A stretch of 64,000 nt of DNA from Leguminivora glycinivorella (Eukaryota; Arthropoda; Insecta; Lepidoptera; Tortricidae), in contig NC_062971.1 of the NCBI RefSeq assembly GCF_023078275.1, positions 19,406,001 through 19,470,000 on the forward strand, given 5' to 3'. The notes beneath the pieces were generated by a model, which saw nothing but the letters and a program-made list of their open reading frames with translations, was not told where the DNA came from and did no database searches. The position numbers and the translations under genes are program-made. Below, piece after piece: positions 44,963 through 56,200 of the stretch. The first letter of the stretch is position 1, and each line of letters begins with the position of its first letter.

Positions 44963-47869
44963 GGTGGCTCGCTTTCCATACAAAAAACATCTACCATTTA
45001 TTTAGTCACCGCACACTACAACTAAATAAAAATATGCGCATACATCTACTATACATTATCCGTCGTCGCGGTAGTGAATGAAATACATTGTTTCATACAG
45101 AAATCATGGACAAATCCTTGTGAATTTTTTATTAATTTTACGTAAATGTGCGTGCCAAATTTTGTGTACAGACACAGAGCCGTCATATTTCGCGCATTTT
45201 TAGTTGACATTGTCATCAGTGACATTTGGCTCTTGACAAGTAATTATTTAAAGATATTGGTTTAGTTAACTCAAGCAGACTCAGAAATAATGACGCATTT
45301 TGTCAACAAAGATACATATCGTGTATTTCGACACTGCTAATGTAAATCGAAATGGCGTCTCGGTCAAACGACTGACTATGATGCACAAGATCGTGGGTTC
45401 GAATCCGAAGTTTTTTTTAATCATTTGAACTTTTATGGATTTATTAAGTATTTTTTATTTTTTTAATGGAATATTTGACTATTACTATATTGCTTTCCTA
45501 TTTTTTATTTTCATACAAAAATACAATACAATCCTTTATTATGCCTTTGTTGATAAAATAAAATATTACACGTCTGGTATAATACATTATACATAGGTCA
45601 TAGTGTGGGCATAGTATTAGTAAAGTATTGCATTTACTGAGCTGGTTGACCTATGTTATTGTTGTGTGAATGTTTTTCTTCAACAACTAAATGGTTATAT
45701 ACAAGAATATGGGTAGCTTTTGCACATTGTAATTTTTCCTCAGTCACCCGTTGACCACGAACGCTGTAAAGTGTTTGAAACATTGGGATGAATTTTAAAC
45801 TCATTATACGCGATTTAATCCGTTTTCATAGTTTTTATTTCATGAGTAACTATCGCGGTAACTGAAGACAATATTAACTAAATGGTTACAAATAATAATT
45901 ATCATCAATATAATCTGGTCCAGGCAGGCAATTATGGTCGCGCGATAAATGATAAAACATCTGGCCGTCCCTATAATCGCACTTACTAATAGTGCGACAG
46001 GGACGGCCTGATATTTTATCGTCTATCGCGCGACCATGCTACCCGTGCTGTACTAGCTTTTGCCCGCGGCTTCGCTTGCGTTAGAAAGAGACAAAAGTAG
46101 CATATGTCACTCTCCATCCCTTCAACTATCTCCACTTAAAAAACATGTCAATCCGTCGCTCCGTTTGGCCGTGAAAGACGGACAAACAAACAAACACACA
46201 TTATCTTTGGTGAAACAACGAATTCTTCCACTTCAGATTATAGAGTAACCAGCTTTATACCGCTTTATACAGCTTTATACCGCTTTTGATAAACTAGCTT
46301 TTGACCGCGGCTTCGCTCACGTAAGAAAGAGACAAAAAGTAGCCTATGGCACTCTCCATCCCTTCAACTAAATCCCCTTAAATAATCACGTCAATTCGTC
46401 GCTCCGGTTTTGCCGTGAAAGACGGACAAACAAACAGACACACACCATTTCCCATTTGTAATATTAGTATGGATTTGACATTATTATTTATATTTAATTA
46501 ATTATATATGTATAGCCCAATTTCGTCGGGAACAGCGTGTTATGTAATGGCGTCGTTGGTGTACAGTCGTCTGTCACGCCGTGAAGGTGCGTTCGATTCC
46601 CAGGATTCTATTAACTTTTTGTATTTTTTTGGATATAAATTTCGTATTTTTTATTGACCGAGCAAGAATGGAGAGCCGAAGGTATCAATTTTATCTTAGA
46701 GAACCTATTGATATTATTATTGTCATTTTGATTTTCTATTTATTAAGTTGTGATATAAAACACAACTTTTAACACCCTCGCTAAATATAATATTTTATCG
46801 AAATTACTCGACCTTATAGATAAAAAAAGTCCACTTGAGTTTTTAAAGCATTACGTTACTCAGTTAACTATTGCATTTTCATTTACTAATTTAAGATTTC
46901 AAAAGCGATTTGAATACCCTTGCTCCATCGAAAATAAACAATTAGAAAAAAAAATCATTCGAATCGTAGTTTAGAAACTAAAATTTATCTATACTTTTTT
47001 GGAATATTTAAAAATATCAGATTAGGATATTATGTTAGAAATTCTGAGTTCGACGAACCCAAAAATTATTACCATGTAAGAGAAAGGTTTTTGATTTTTT
47101 TTGTGGTTAACGCTCAGTAACTACTGTACGAGTACATATACATTTATGTATAATAATAAAACAAAAAATAGTGTCTCATAGTGTTGTGTTCCTGCCGGTG
47201 AGTAAGGCTGCCAGAGCTCAACGAGGGTGTGGGGTGCTGACGACGGGAGGACTTACGGAACTAATTTGTTCCGTCTATTGTCCTTTGAGTCGTCGGCAAC
47301 CCAAACCCTCCTTTGAACTTGTACACTCCTTTTTGCTGTGCACACGCAGCAAAGGGGAGTGTACAAGTTTCTAATGGGGCGGCAACGCGCATGCGACACT
47401 CTTTGAGTTGCAGGCGTCCATAGGTTACCGTGACCGCTTTCCATTAGGCGGACCGTATGCTTATTTGCCACCGACGTAGTATAAAAAAAAAAAAGAGAAA
47501 AAGTCCTGGATTCGAACCCAGTACTTCCATGCAAATCATGCGATGGCACGTATTTACCGCAAGGCTATTTAAACAAGCTGTCGCCGCGTGAAATTATCGA
47601 CTAGAAGGAATACAATAACACTGTTTGTATGTGTGAGTGGTACTTAGAAATAGTGTAAAATAGTAAATTTATCTACATTAAGGGGATTAATGTTACAATG
47701 AGAAGTTGACTGTTTGTTGTAATACGTCAATTTTAATATTAAATGTTCGCGAAGCATAATTGAAAGTATATAAATGCCTGTACAACTCCACAAAAAAAAT
47801 AAGACTGGTAATTTGAAGATTAACGCCATCTAACGCAGCCTGAGCTTCGGGTAACCTAAGCGAGCCACC
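44963..47869. mobile_element. 2.9-kb piggyBac-like (TTAA) non-autonomous element
   Basis: Inverted ends GGTGGCTCGCTT and AAGCGAGCCACC, flanked by TTAA (44959-44962 and 47870-47873). Copy B of the host element has the uninterrupted site (TTTTTAAATATCAATGG near 62150). The interior contains tRNA-like B-box words (GGTTCGAATCC near 45400), two tandem retroposon tails at 46045-46480 (CCGCGGCTTCGCT) and a palindromic stretch at about 45925-46040. No transposase. Confidence 0.82.
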
Positions 47870-48193
47870 TTAAGTATCAATGGCTATTAAAAATATTGCA
47901 TAACATCATCCCCATACAAAAATAGCTCGTACAAAATAAATCGAAATAATTATGATCCTCGCCAAATTACACATGAAACTTAATCCCATATTTTTCTCCG
48001 TATTTGTTGGAACGACTAGCACATGATATTACAAAACAGTACGGCATATTCTTTTTGTAAACATATATTCTAAATATGCCGTACTACAACTGTTCCGACT
48101 GGCCGCCATTAGCGCACTGACAAGCTCCGTGGCACAATATTGAGGCCCCGCCTACCGTGGCACAATATTCTATGGAACAATATTCGTGGTGGC

Positions 48194-49217
48194 CGCTGTA
48201 CACATATGGCCAACGGTTCCACCAACCCCCTTGGCCAAGCGTGTAGAGGGCTACTTGGCCGTAAGTTGGCAGTTGGCGCTTGCGCTTGACAGCCAACCGA
48301 TTGGTGTCGGTTTTTTGTCCACACATCAAAGGATCTTGGCGCCAATGGCCAACTGCGTTTACACGTTGGCGCTTCATTCAGTTGATCGTCAGCCGTCAGA
48401 GAGGACAGTAGTGAAATATTTACGAAAATAATAAGTTTATCTATGTCAATAATAGTGTAGATTTTAGGAAATAAAATAACCTTGCAAATGTTTAATGTAT
48501 TTCCTAAAAAAGATAAATGTTCTTATCATAATATTCAAAAAATTGTTAATATTTCAAATAATTTAATTTTACTACGGGGTTGTTATTTTTTAATCAAATT
48601 TTTCTGTCAACGTCTATGACCTAGAATTTCCTAGACTTTTCCATTCCACGTCCATCTTTCATGAAGAGCCAATGCCAAGTGATTGCTTCGCCAATGTGTA
48701 AACAGCGGCTCTTATCTTGGCCAAGGGGTTTCACAAAGGGTTGGTGGAACCGTTGGCCATATGTGTACAGCGGCCAAAAGGATCTTGGCGCCAATGGCCA
48801 ATTTACTTACACGTTGGCGCTTCATTCAGTTGGTCGTCAGCCGTCAGAGAGGACAGTAGTGAAATATTTAAGAAAATAATAAGTTTATCTATGCCAATAA
48901 TAGTGTAGATTTTAGGAAATAAAATAACCTTGCAAATGTTTAATGTATTTCCTAAAAAAAAGGTAAATGTTCTTATCAGAATATTCTAAAAATTGTTAAT
49001 ATTTCAGATAATTTAATTTTACTACGGGGTTATTATTTTTTAATCAAATTTTTCTGACAACGTCTATGACCTAGAATTTCCTAGACTTTTCCATTCCACG
49101 TCCATCTTTCATGAAGAGCCAATGCCAAGTGATTGGTTCGCCAATGGGTACACAGCGGCTCTTATCTTGGCCAAGGGGTTTCACAAAGGGTTGGTGGAAC
49201 CGTTGGCCATATGTGTA
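48194..49217. mobile_element. 1.0-kb inverted-end element containing a ~450-bp tandem duplication
   Basis: Ends TGTACACATATGGCCAACGG and inverse (CCGTTGGCCATATGTGTA) with GTTCCACCAACC continuing inward. 48329-48771 and 48779-49216 are near-identical direct repeats. Absent from copy B of the host element. Confidence 0.75.
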
Positions 49218-49244
49218 GGTATATTAACAATCGCTGGGATTTAC

Positions 49245-49554
49245 CTCCTCTAATGTGATAAGGCTATTAGGTTATTATACACGATGAAAATTGCGTAGAC
49301 TTCGACGACTTCTGCATGCGTGGCATGTGTTATGGCCTTAATGCAAAACGTATGCGATTATCGTGAGGTGTGTAGAGACCTATTAAAAAACTTGTCATAA
49401 AATGTCATTCGGTGTCCTGTCATTTCCTGCTTGCTTTTATATTTCGTGTTGCCTTGCCCTATGCACAGATTAATGGGAGGGACAACGGGGTGTGAGAATT
49501 TGAGCATTTCAAACACTCTTTTTGTGTATTGTGTACGTAACAAATGATAAATAA
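49245..49554. other. 5' flank of ELMO
   Basis: Presumed promoter and 5' UTR between the hAT-like element's target duplication and the ATG. No clear TATA box and no recognised repeat. Confidence 0.35.
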
Positions 49555-51768
49555 ATGTCTACTAAGCCATTGAAGATGCCTTCAGCGACGAGGGATTCGA
49601 CTATACTTAAGATTGCAGTGGAAATGCTAAATGCTCCCGATAAGGTTCCTCAGTTGATAGAATTCGACCAAAGCCAACCTTTGTCAAGTATTATTCAGCT
49701 TCTCTGCAAGCCGTGGGGTCTCCCAGATCCCGATAACTATGCGTTACAATTCTCGGAGAGCAACAACCAGAACTACATCACCGAAAAGAATCGTAATGAG
49801 ATAAAGAATGGGTCCGTTTTACGTTTGGAGCAGTCCCCAGCGAAAACTGTGCAGGAGATACTGTATAAAATTAACAATGGGAATGAAGTTGAGCAAGGTA
49901 ATGCTCTGACTAAACTCTCCAGTCTAAGCAGTGACCTGACATTTGCACTCGAATTCATTAACAAAAAGGGTTTGACCTTAATTATTTGTAATATTGAATC
50001 TGGAAAATTTAAAGGTACTTGTCTCAAGCATGCTCTAGTTACTTTTGTTGAGCTTATGGACCATGGTATTATTTCATGGGATATTCTGGAGAATCAGTTC
50101 ATTAATAAAGTGGCAAGTTTTGTTAGTAACCAAAGTACAGCTCAGGACCCTAAAGTCATTCAGTCTTGCTTGTCTATACTCGAGAATATTGTTCTTAACA
50201 GTTCAGGGAAGAATTCCCAAGTTGAAAAAGAAATAACCATTCCAAGTTTGATCTCCCAATTGCAAAATCCTAATCAAGATGAGGTTAAAGTAATTCAACA
50301 AAATACTATTGCTCTCATCAATGCTATATTGGCTAAAGCTGATTTAACTAAGAGAAAAACGATTGCTGCAACATTGTCATCCAAACAGGTCCGTAATGTA
50401 ATTTATGACAATTTGGTTGGTGTATTAGCTGTTCAAGCACAAGATACAGAGCTGGCACATCAGCTGTATGTGTTACAGACCCTCCTACTCGGACTGCTAG
50501 AGCCCAAAATGAGACAAAGAGCTGATTCACAAGAACAAGAATCACAGGATAAAATAAAAGAGCTAAGGAAAATTGCATTTGAAAATGATAACAATTTCAA
50601 CATAGAAGTTACAACAAGGCGTCAGCTAGGTAGCTTTTCAAAAGACTTCAAGAAACTTGGTTTTAAATGTGAGATTGATCCAATAAAAGATTTTAATGAA
50701 ACACCTCCTGGTATGTTGGCCCTGGACTGTATGCTCTACTTTGCAAGAAACTATCCCGAAGACTACACAAAGATTGTTTTAGAAAACAGCTGCAGAGCTG
50801 ATGAACATGAGTGCCCATTTGGTAAAACCAGTGTAGAGCTTGTGAAGCAGCTGTGTGACATATTGCACATTGGAGAGCCACCAAGTGAGCAGGGCCAAAC
50901 TTACCACCCAATGTTTTTCACCCATGATCATCCTTTTGAGGAACTATTCTGTATTTGCATAGTCCTTCTTAATAAAACTTGGAAGGAGATGAGAGCGACC
51001 TCAGAGGACTTTGTAAAAGTGTCCAGTGTTGTAAGAGAACAGATCAGCAGGGCTTTGGCCATTTCACCTAAAGGTTTTGACAAGTTTCGTCAGAAAGTTA
51101 ACCAACTGACTTATGCAGAGATTACACAGATTTGGCAAACTGAGAGAACAAACAGAGAAGTTTGGGAGTCACACGCTAGACCCATTGTTGAGCTGAAAGA
51201 AAAAATAACCCCAGAAATTATTGATCTTATCCAACAGCAAAGATTAGGGGTATTAGTAGGTGGGACTAGATTCAAAAAGTATTCATCAAGAGCTCAGAGG
51301 GGTAAAGATAAGTTTTGGTATGTTAGACTCTCCCCTAACCACAAAGTACTCCATCATGGAGATTGTGATGAAAAAAGCACACCAAGTTTAGAAGAACTTG
51401 GCAACAAACTGTCAGTAGCCGACATAAAGAGTGTTGTAACAGGGAAAGATTGCCCACACATGAAAGACTTGCGAGGACGGAAGATAAATGCTAGTTTAGC
51501 TTTCTCCTTGATTCTCAAGTCGGCTGAAGTTACTTCTCTAGACTTTTTGGCTCCAGATGAGCAGATATTTGACTATTGGACAGATGGTATTAATGCTCTA
51601 CTAAAGGAAAAAATGACAAGTAAATCATATGAAAATGATCTTGAAACTCTCTTGTCCATGGATATAAAGGTGCGTCTATTGGATGCAGAGGGCATTGACA
51701 TCCCACAAGACCCTCCACAGATACCGGATGAACCTGAAGATTATGACTTTTACTATGATAATAATTAA
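49555..51768 (+). CDS. Ced-12: ELMO / Ced-12 engulfment and cell motility protein
   Basis: 737 residues, the full family length, in one exon. ELMO binds DOCK-family proteins (Mbc/CED-5) to form a Rac guanine-nucleotide exchange complex that drives corpse engulfment, myoblast fusion and border-cell migration. Seen: N-terminal Ras-binding/ubiquitin-like region (about 15-95, LCKPWGLPDPDNYALQF); armadillo-like helical region about 110-300; ELMO domain about 310-490 (LALDCMLYFARNYP, HPFEELFCICIVLLNKTW); PH domain about 560-695 (GVLVGGTRFKKYSS through KSYENDLETLLSM); C-terminal proline/acidic tail PPQIPDEPEDYDFYYD, the DOCK SH3-binding position. No frame damage. Start context is A-rich before ATGTCT. 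AATAAA is at 52042. Absence of introns over 2.2 kb is unusual for this family and could mean intron loss or a retrocopy. Confidence 0.98.
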   Translation: MSTKPLKMPSATRDSTILKIAVEMLNAPDKVPQLIEFDQSQPLSSIIQLLCKPWGLPDPDNYALQFSESNNQNYITEKNRNEIKNGSVLRLEQSPAKTVQEILYKINNGNEVEQGNALTKLSSLSSDLTFALEFINKKGLTLIICNIESGKFKGTCLKHALVTFVELMDHGIISWDILENQFINKVASFVSNQSTAQDPKVIQSCLSILENIVLNSSGKNSQVEKEITIPSLISQLQNPNQDEVKVIQQNTIALINAILAKADLTKRKTIAATLSSKQVRNVIYDNLVGVLAVQAQDTELAHQLYVLQTLLLGLLEPKMRQRADSQEQESQDKIKELRKIAFENDNNFNIEVTTRRQLGSFSKDFKKLGFKCEIDPIKDFNETPPGMLALDCMLYFARNYPEDYTKIVLENSCRADEHECPFGKTSVELVKQLCDILHIGEPPSEQGQTYHPMFFTHDHPFEELFCICIVLLNKTWKEMRATSEDFVKVSSVVREQISRALAISPKGFDKFRQKVNQLTYAEITQIWQTERTNREVWESHARPIVELKEKITPEIIDLIQQQRLGVLVGGTRFKKYSSRAQRGKDKFWYVRLSPNHKVLHHGDCDEKSTPSLEELGNKLSVADIKSVVTGKDCPHMKDLRGRKINASLAFSLILKSAEVTSLDFLAPDEQIFDYWTDGINALLKEKMTSKSYENDLETLLSMDIKVRLLDAEGIDIPQDPPQIPDEPEDYDFYYDNN

Positions 51769-52041
51769 CGATTTCCATTTTATTCATAAGATGATTTCCA
51801 GATTGTATTACTTCCATGTGTATCGAAAATTCCTAGTATTAGTAGTTAAATAAGTTTTAAGCGAAATATTTATTAATTTTAATTATTTTAAGAAAATGTA
51901 ATCGTTTCCATTTATTCTGACTGAATTTTATCAGCACTTCCACTTAATAATAATAACAGTGGCCATATTCCATATTATATTTTATATACCAAAGATCATG
52001 TCTAAAGAACAAGAGAATATATTTTAAAATGTGCGTGTACA

Positions 52042-52047
52042 AATAAA
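52042..52047 (+). terminator. Candidate polyadenylation signal for ELMO
   Basis: AATAAA about 270 nt after the stop codon, followed by a T/G-rich stretch (TTTTTGTCGTTTATTTTG), giving a plausible cleavage region. Confidence 0.6.
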
Positions 52048-52079
52048 TGTTTTCATAGACATTTTTGTCGTTTATTTTG

Positions 52080-53240
52080 TCTAGAAGAATATATATATCT
52101 AATCCATTATCAAATAACAGCTCTACTGTAAAATCTTATTTTATCAATAAGTTTTCTTTTTAATTAGACTTGCCTAAAACCGGATTGGGGTGCTGTCATA
52201 CAGGTTATATTTCCGGCGCCGGTTATAGACAGTGATAGAGAAAATGAGGGTTCCGAGTAACCATAAAGGAAACCTTCATTGTATTTAGGTAAGATGTTTA
52301 TTGTGACTTCATAAGCTAAAAACTCTACATTACATAGCTATGCTGTACAATGCGATGAACCACTTAACATTCTAACATTTCGTAACCTTTATTGTACAGG
52401 TATAAGACCCCATTCATGAACAACTAGGTAAAAGTATGGAACCATAAGAGTATGATTCAAAATCAAAATATTGCTTATTAACATGTCAGACAAAATATTA
52501 ATTTAGAGTTAGGTTCATTAGGTTGGACCAATAGTATCAATAAGTATCTTCCTATTCGTTAGGTGCACGACTCGAATGGTGCTGCCCTTTTCTCTGTTAT
52601 AAGAACGCATTTACAACCAAATTTTTTCCATTTAGGAAAGTAGTAAAAACTTACCGCGAGCTGCTTGAAAAGAGTATTTACATTTGAAAGTTTTGCATAA
52701 GTCGCTACTTGCTTTACGAGCCTATTTTGAAGCGCCTAAATTATGCCCCCTGAAACAAGTATCGTATAAACACTTTCGGTGCCTCTTTTTTGCGGCATAC
52801 CAGCAAAGGCACGGAATAGAGCACAGGTCTATTTTACGACCTCGTGCAAACACTTTGGTGCCAGTCGTTAGCATTAGGGTAATGGGGTGTAGTAACGCGT
52901 CCTAGTAGCACGTCCTTTAGAATATGTGTATTTTGACATTCAACGCCGTTCATTTCACGCACAACGGCAATAAAAACGGTTTTTAATTGTGAGCTGCTGA
53001 TCGCCAACCGGTAGAATGGTACAAGTAGAGGTACGTAAGTTTAGCGCTGACCGTTATTGCGCAGAAGTCAAAAACAGGTGGCTTAGCGGATTACAGGGGG
53101 TGAAGGGTATGCGTCCCCATGCGCAGCTATCCCCTCCACATTTCGCTCAACAACAGTTACGTGCCGCCACTTGTATCTTCTGCTTCGTTAGGAAATGAAA
53201 CAAATCTCATTTTAAATACTTTACACGTATATTTTAAGTA
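52080..53240. other. Spacer between convergent ELMO and TMEM87
   Basis: No exon recognised; open frames at 52684-52905 and 53016-53198 have no domain content. The 3' UTR of TMEM87 should occupy the right part. Confidence 0.45.
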
Positions 53241-53247
53241 ACTTTGT

Positions 53248-56200
53248 TTACTGCATCTTGGACACTTCGAACTTTGTGTTGATGATTTCCTCGTCGGAGT
53301 CTAGCAGCGGCAGCGTGCTGGTGGGGATGTTCTCCTCGACCCAGCGCAGGTCGGAGTCCAGCGAGTTGGTGGTCGGCTCGGGCGCCTCCCGCTCCTCGCC
53401 GGTGCCGGAGTTCGAGCTGCGCATCTTCACGCCGTACGCGTCGTTTACGAACTGCTCTTCTTCTTCTGAAAAACAAATAAGGAGATTGTATGAAATGAAA
53501 AACGGAAAAACCATTGACATATATTACTTCGCAAGGACGTTGCATACGGGTGCCAAAAACGGTGTCAGTAACACCGCTGTACAGTAAAGCCGTCAAGCGT
53601 GCAGTCTATGCGACCGTTCGGCGTGATGCGAACTCATCAACGGATCGCGTTGTAGCGTTTAGCGTTCCACCAGAGCGCATCAAACGTGAATGTTCAGTTG
53701 AAATTATCTTAGCTTGCTACATTATCAAGATCTCGCTCAAGAAAGCAATCATGTTTAAAACGGGTCGTAATTACCGTCATCCTCGTCGTCCGCGTTGTCG
53801 AGCAGCGGCGTGAACGCGTAGCGCTGGTTGTTGTTGGTGGGCCGCCACAGCACCATGATCACGGTCAGCACGCTGGCGAACAGGATGTGCCAGTACGCCT
53901 CGTCCATCCACACCTCCTTCCAGTCCTGGGGAACAGCTCTTCAATTTATTAATACATTCATACATTAATACATGACGACCAGTCTGGCCTAGCGCGTAGT
54001 GACCCTGCTTGCTAAGCCGCAGTCCCGGGTGCGATCCCGGTAAGGGCATTATGTGATGAGCACAGATTTGTTCCTGAGTCATGGATATTTTCTGTGTATA
54101 ATATATATGTATTTATCTATATATGTAAGTATATCGTTGCCTAGCACCCATAGTACAAGCTTTGCGTACGTTTACGTAGCAAGAACGTACAGGCCGCGTA
54201 CCCACAAGTAGTTGATGCCACTTCTATGTTGAATGTAATACTACACCACTGTATAGTATATCTATATTAGAATGCTCATCCCGTTACACTAGATGTTACT
54301 CTTAATAATCATACATTAGGTAAAAAGCAAAACTTACAGTGATGCAGGGGAGGACGCGGAAGGCCTTAATGGAGTACAGCATGAACACCACGGAGGAGAT
54401 GACGGCGAAGATCAGCGTGTTCGTGAAGTGCCGGTACAGGGACAGCTTGATCGAGTTCCTGAAAACAAGCATATATACAGACTGTGACCTTGATGTTTCA
54501 CCATTTTGACAATTATCGCCTGATATTAGACTGTCAAGTATCACGGAACCTAGGGATAGATGTACACTTGTACAGTCAAGGTATATAAATATAAATGCGA
54601 AGAAACTTACAAAAATATGTATACATGACTTCATTGCTTTTGGCACTGGTCCCACCGCGAGCTAGTAAACTATGAGCTATCGGCTATAAAAACGAACAAA
54701 AGATGACGATGGACTCCGGTGTAAATAAAAGAGACACGGCGATGTTTATAGATACTCGCCCAGCGGTGAGCTATCAATATCGCCGTCTCTTTTCGTTGGT
54801 GGTGCCGATTTGCACGGGTAGTGCTTTCCATCTTTTCAGTTCGTTTTTTTATATCATAATTTTCTCTCATAAGCCGATACGTCAATAAACAAGTCATCAT
54901 AAATGCGGCATTTGCGCCTATCCAAACACTTACATCTAGTATTTGAAATGCAATTGGCTTAAAATGTGATAAAACTACCAATCAAAACGCTTGTTCGCGG
55001 TGGGAAGCGGGTGGCCGTGCGCGCTAAATTTAAAGTGCGCTCATTGCCTAGTCTCGGCCGGGGCCGAGAAATAAACCGAGAGAGTTCTCGGCCCTATTTT
55101 CGGCCGAGAATGCCGAGACCGAGATCTCGGTCGGACCTTACATAGCTTACTAGAGTGGGACCAGTGCCTAAATAAAAGAGAGAGCGAGCGATTTGTAGCT
55201 CATAGCTCGGCTACGTACTATAACTCGCCCGCGCTATCATCGCGTCTCTTTTATTTACACGGGAGCGACTCTCTTCTCTTGCTTACTCGCTCTTGGTGGG
55301 ACCAGTGCCTAAACGTTAAGGTCGTGGATACGTATTTTTGATTGTCCACATCTATAATGTCATACCTTGACTGTAAGAATCTGTGGGGAGAGAAACGTCG
55401 TAGAATGTATTGGACCCCATGCATTTTCCACTAACCACTTTTTGAATAGATTACTTGCTTGTTAGATTTGTGGAGGTCATGAGATAATTGTCAATTTGGT
55501 GGCCTGTCAAATATGGCAGTAGAAACAAGCTGAAATATCGGATACGCAGATTTTTTACGCTAAAACCCTTTATTCACTCTACTAAATATAGACGCTAATA
55601 CTTCATTGTTCAGATACTCTCTGCTGTCATAAGCTAAGGATACGAGGACTACTTAAATGTAAAGAAAATAAACTTACATACAGAAAAAACCCCATGCCGA
55701 ATTACAGGAGACTTGCTATTTTGTATAGATTTCTTTCACTTAAAATTACTAAAGCACGATTGTAGTTTTTAGCACCATTTAGAAACCAATATACACGTAT
55801 ATTTTTGTCATAATAAAATAATAATATATTCTAACATGTTTAAAGAAGCCTCGAGAGAACGAGCGCATAATTTTGGTCTATTTGCCTTTTAATTGTTATT
55901 TTATCTTGTAGCCATTTCATCCGCATTAAAGTTGTTTAACTGCTTACCCCTCCCCTACTTTCAGACGGCCTTGAGTTCTCATGCGATATGCTAGGGACCA
56001 TCTACACTCATAAGACGCATGTCTTGCGGCGCGCAACGGACGTCTCCGCCACGCCGCCTGAATGTAATTCAAAAAACGTCTCCTCAGTATATTTTGTATA
56101 GGAAGGACGTAAGACGCGCCCCCAGGCGGCGCGGCACGCGCCACGTTTTTTGAATTACATTCAGGCGGCGTGGCGGAGACGTCCGTTGCGCGCCGCAAGA

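Larger units (their letters stand above)
43571..49236 (+). mobile_element. hAT-like element, copy A, swollen by nested insertions
   Basis: Starts CAACGAAGTAAGATAAACAT and ends TTAACAATCGCTG, flanked by the 8-bp repeat GGATTTAC (43563-43570 and 49237-49244). Collinear with copy B (60496-63226) apart from private insertions here at 44963-47869 and about 48194-49217. An early ATG frame at 44152 (MSPPKDNNI) is broken relative to copy B. No transposase domain is recognisable. Confidence 0.75.

Noticed and set aside
45352..45412. Genuine tRNA gene (also near 6033, 12373, 46550, 47510, 54000)
   Set aside because: B-box-like GGTTCGAATCC words are present but cloverleaf pairing is poor and all lie inside mobile elements; they are tRNA-derived remnants.
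53234..53596. 120-codon Arg-rich minus-strand protein over the last TMEM87 exon
   Set aside because: It is the wrong-frame reading of GC-rich TMEM87 coding sequence; the spliced frame ending LLDSDEE...SKMQ is the conserved one.
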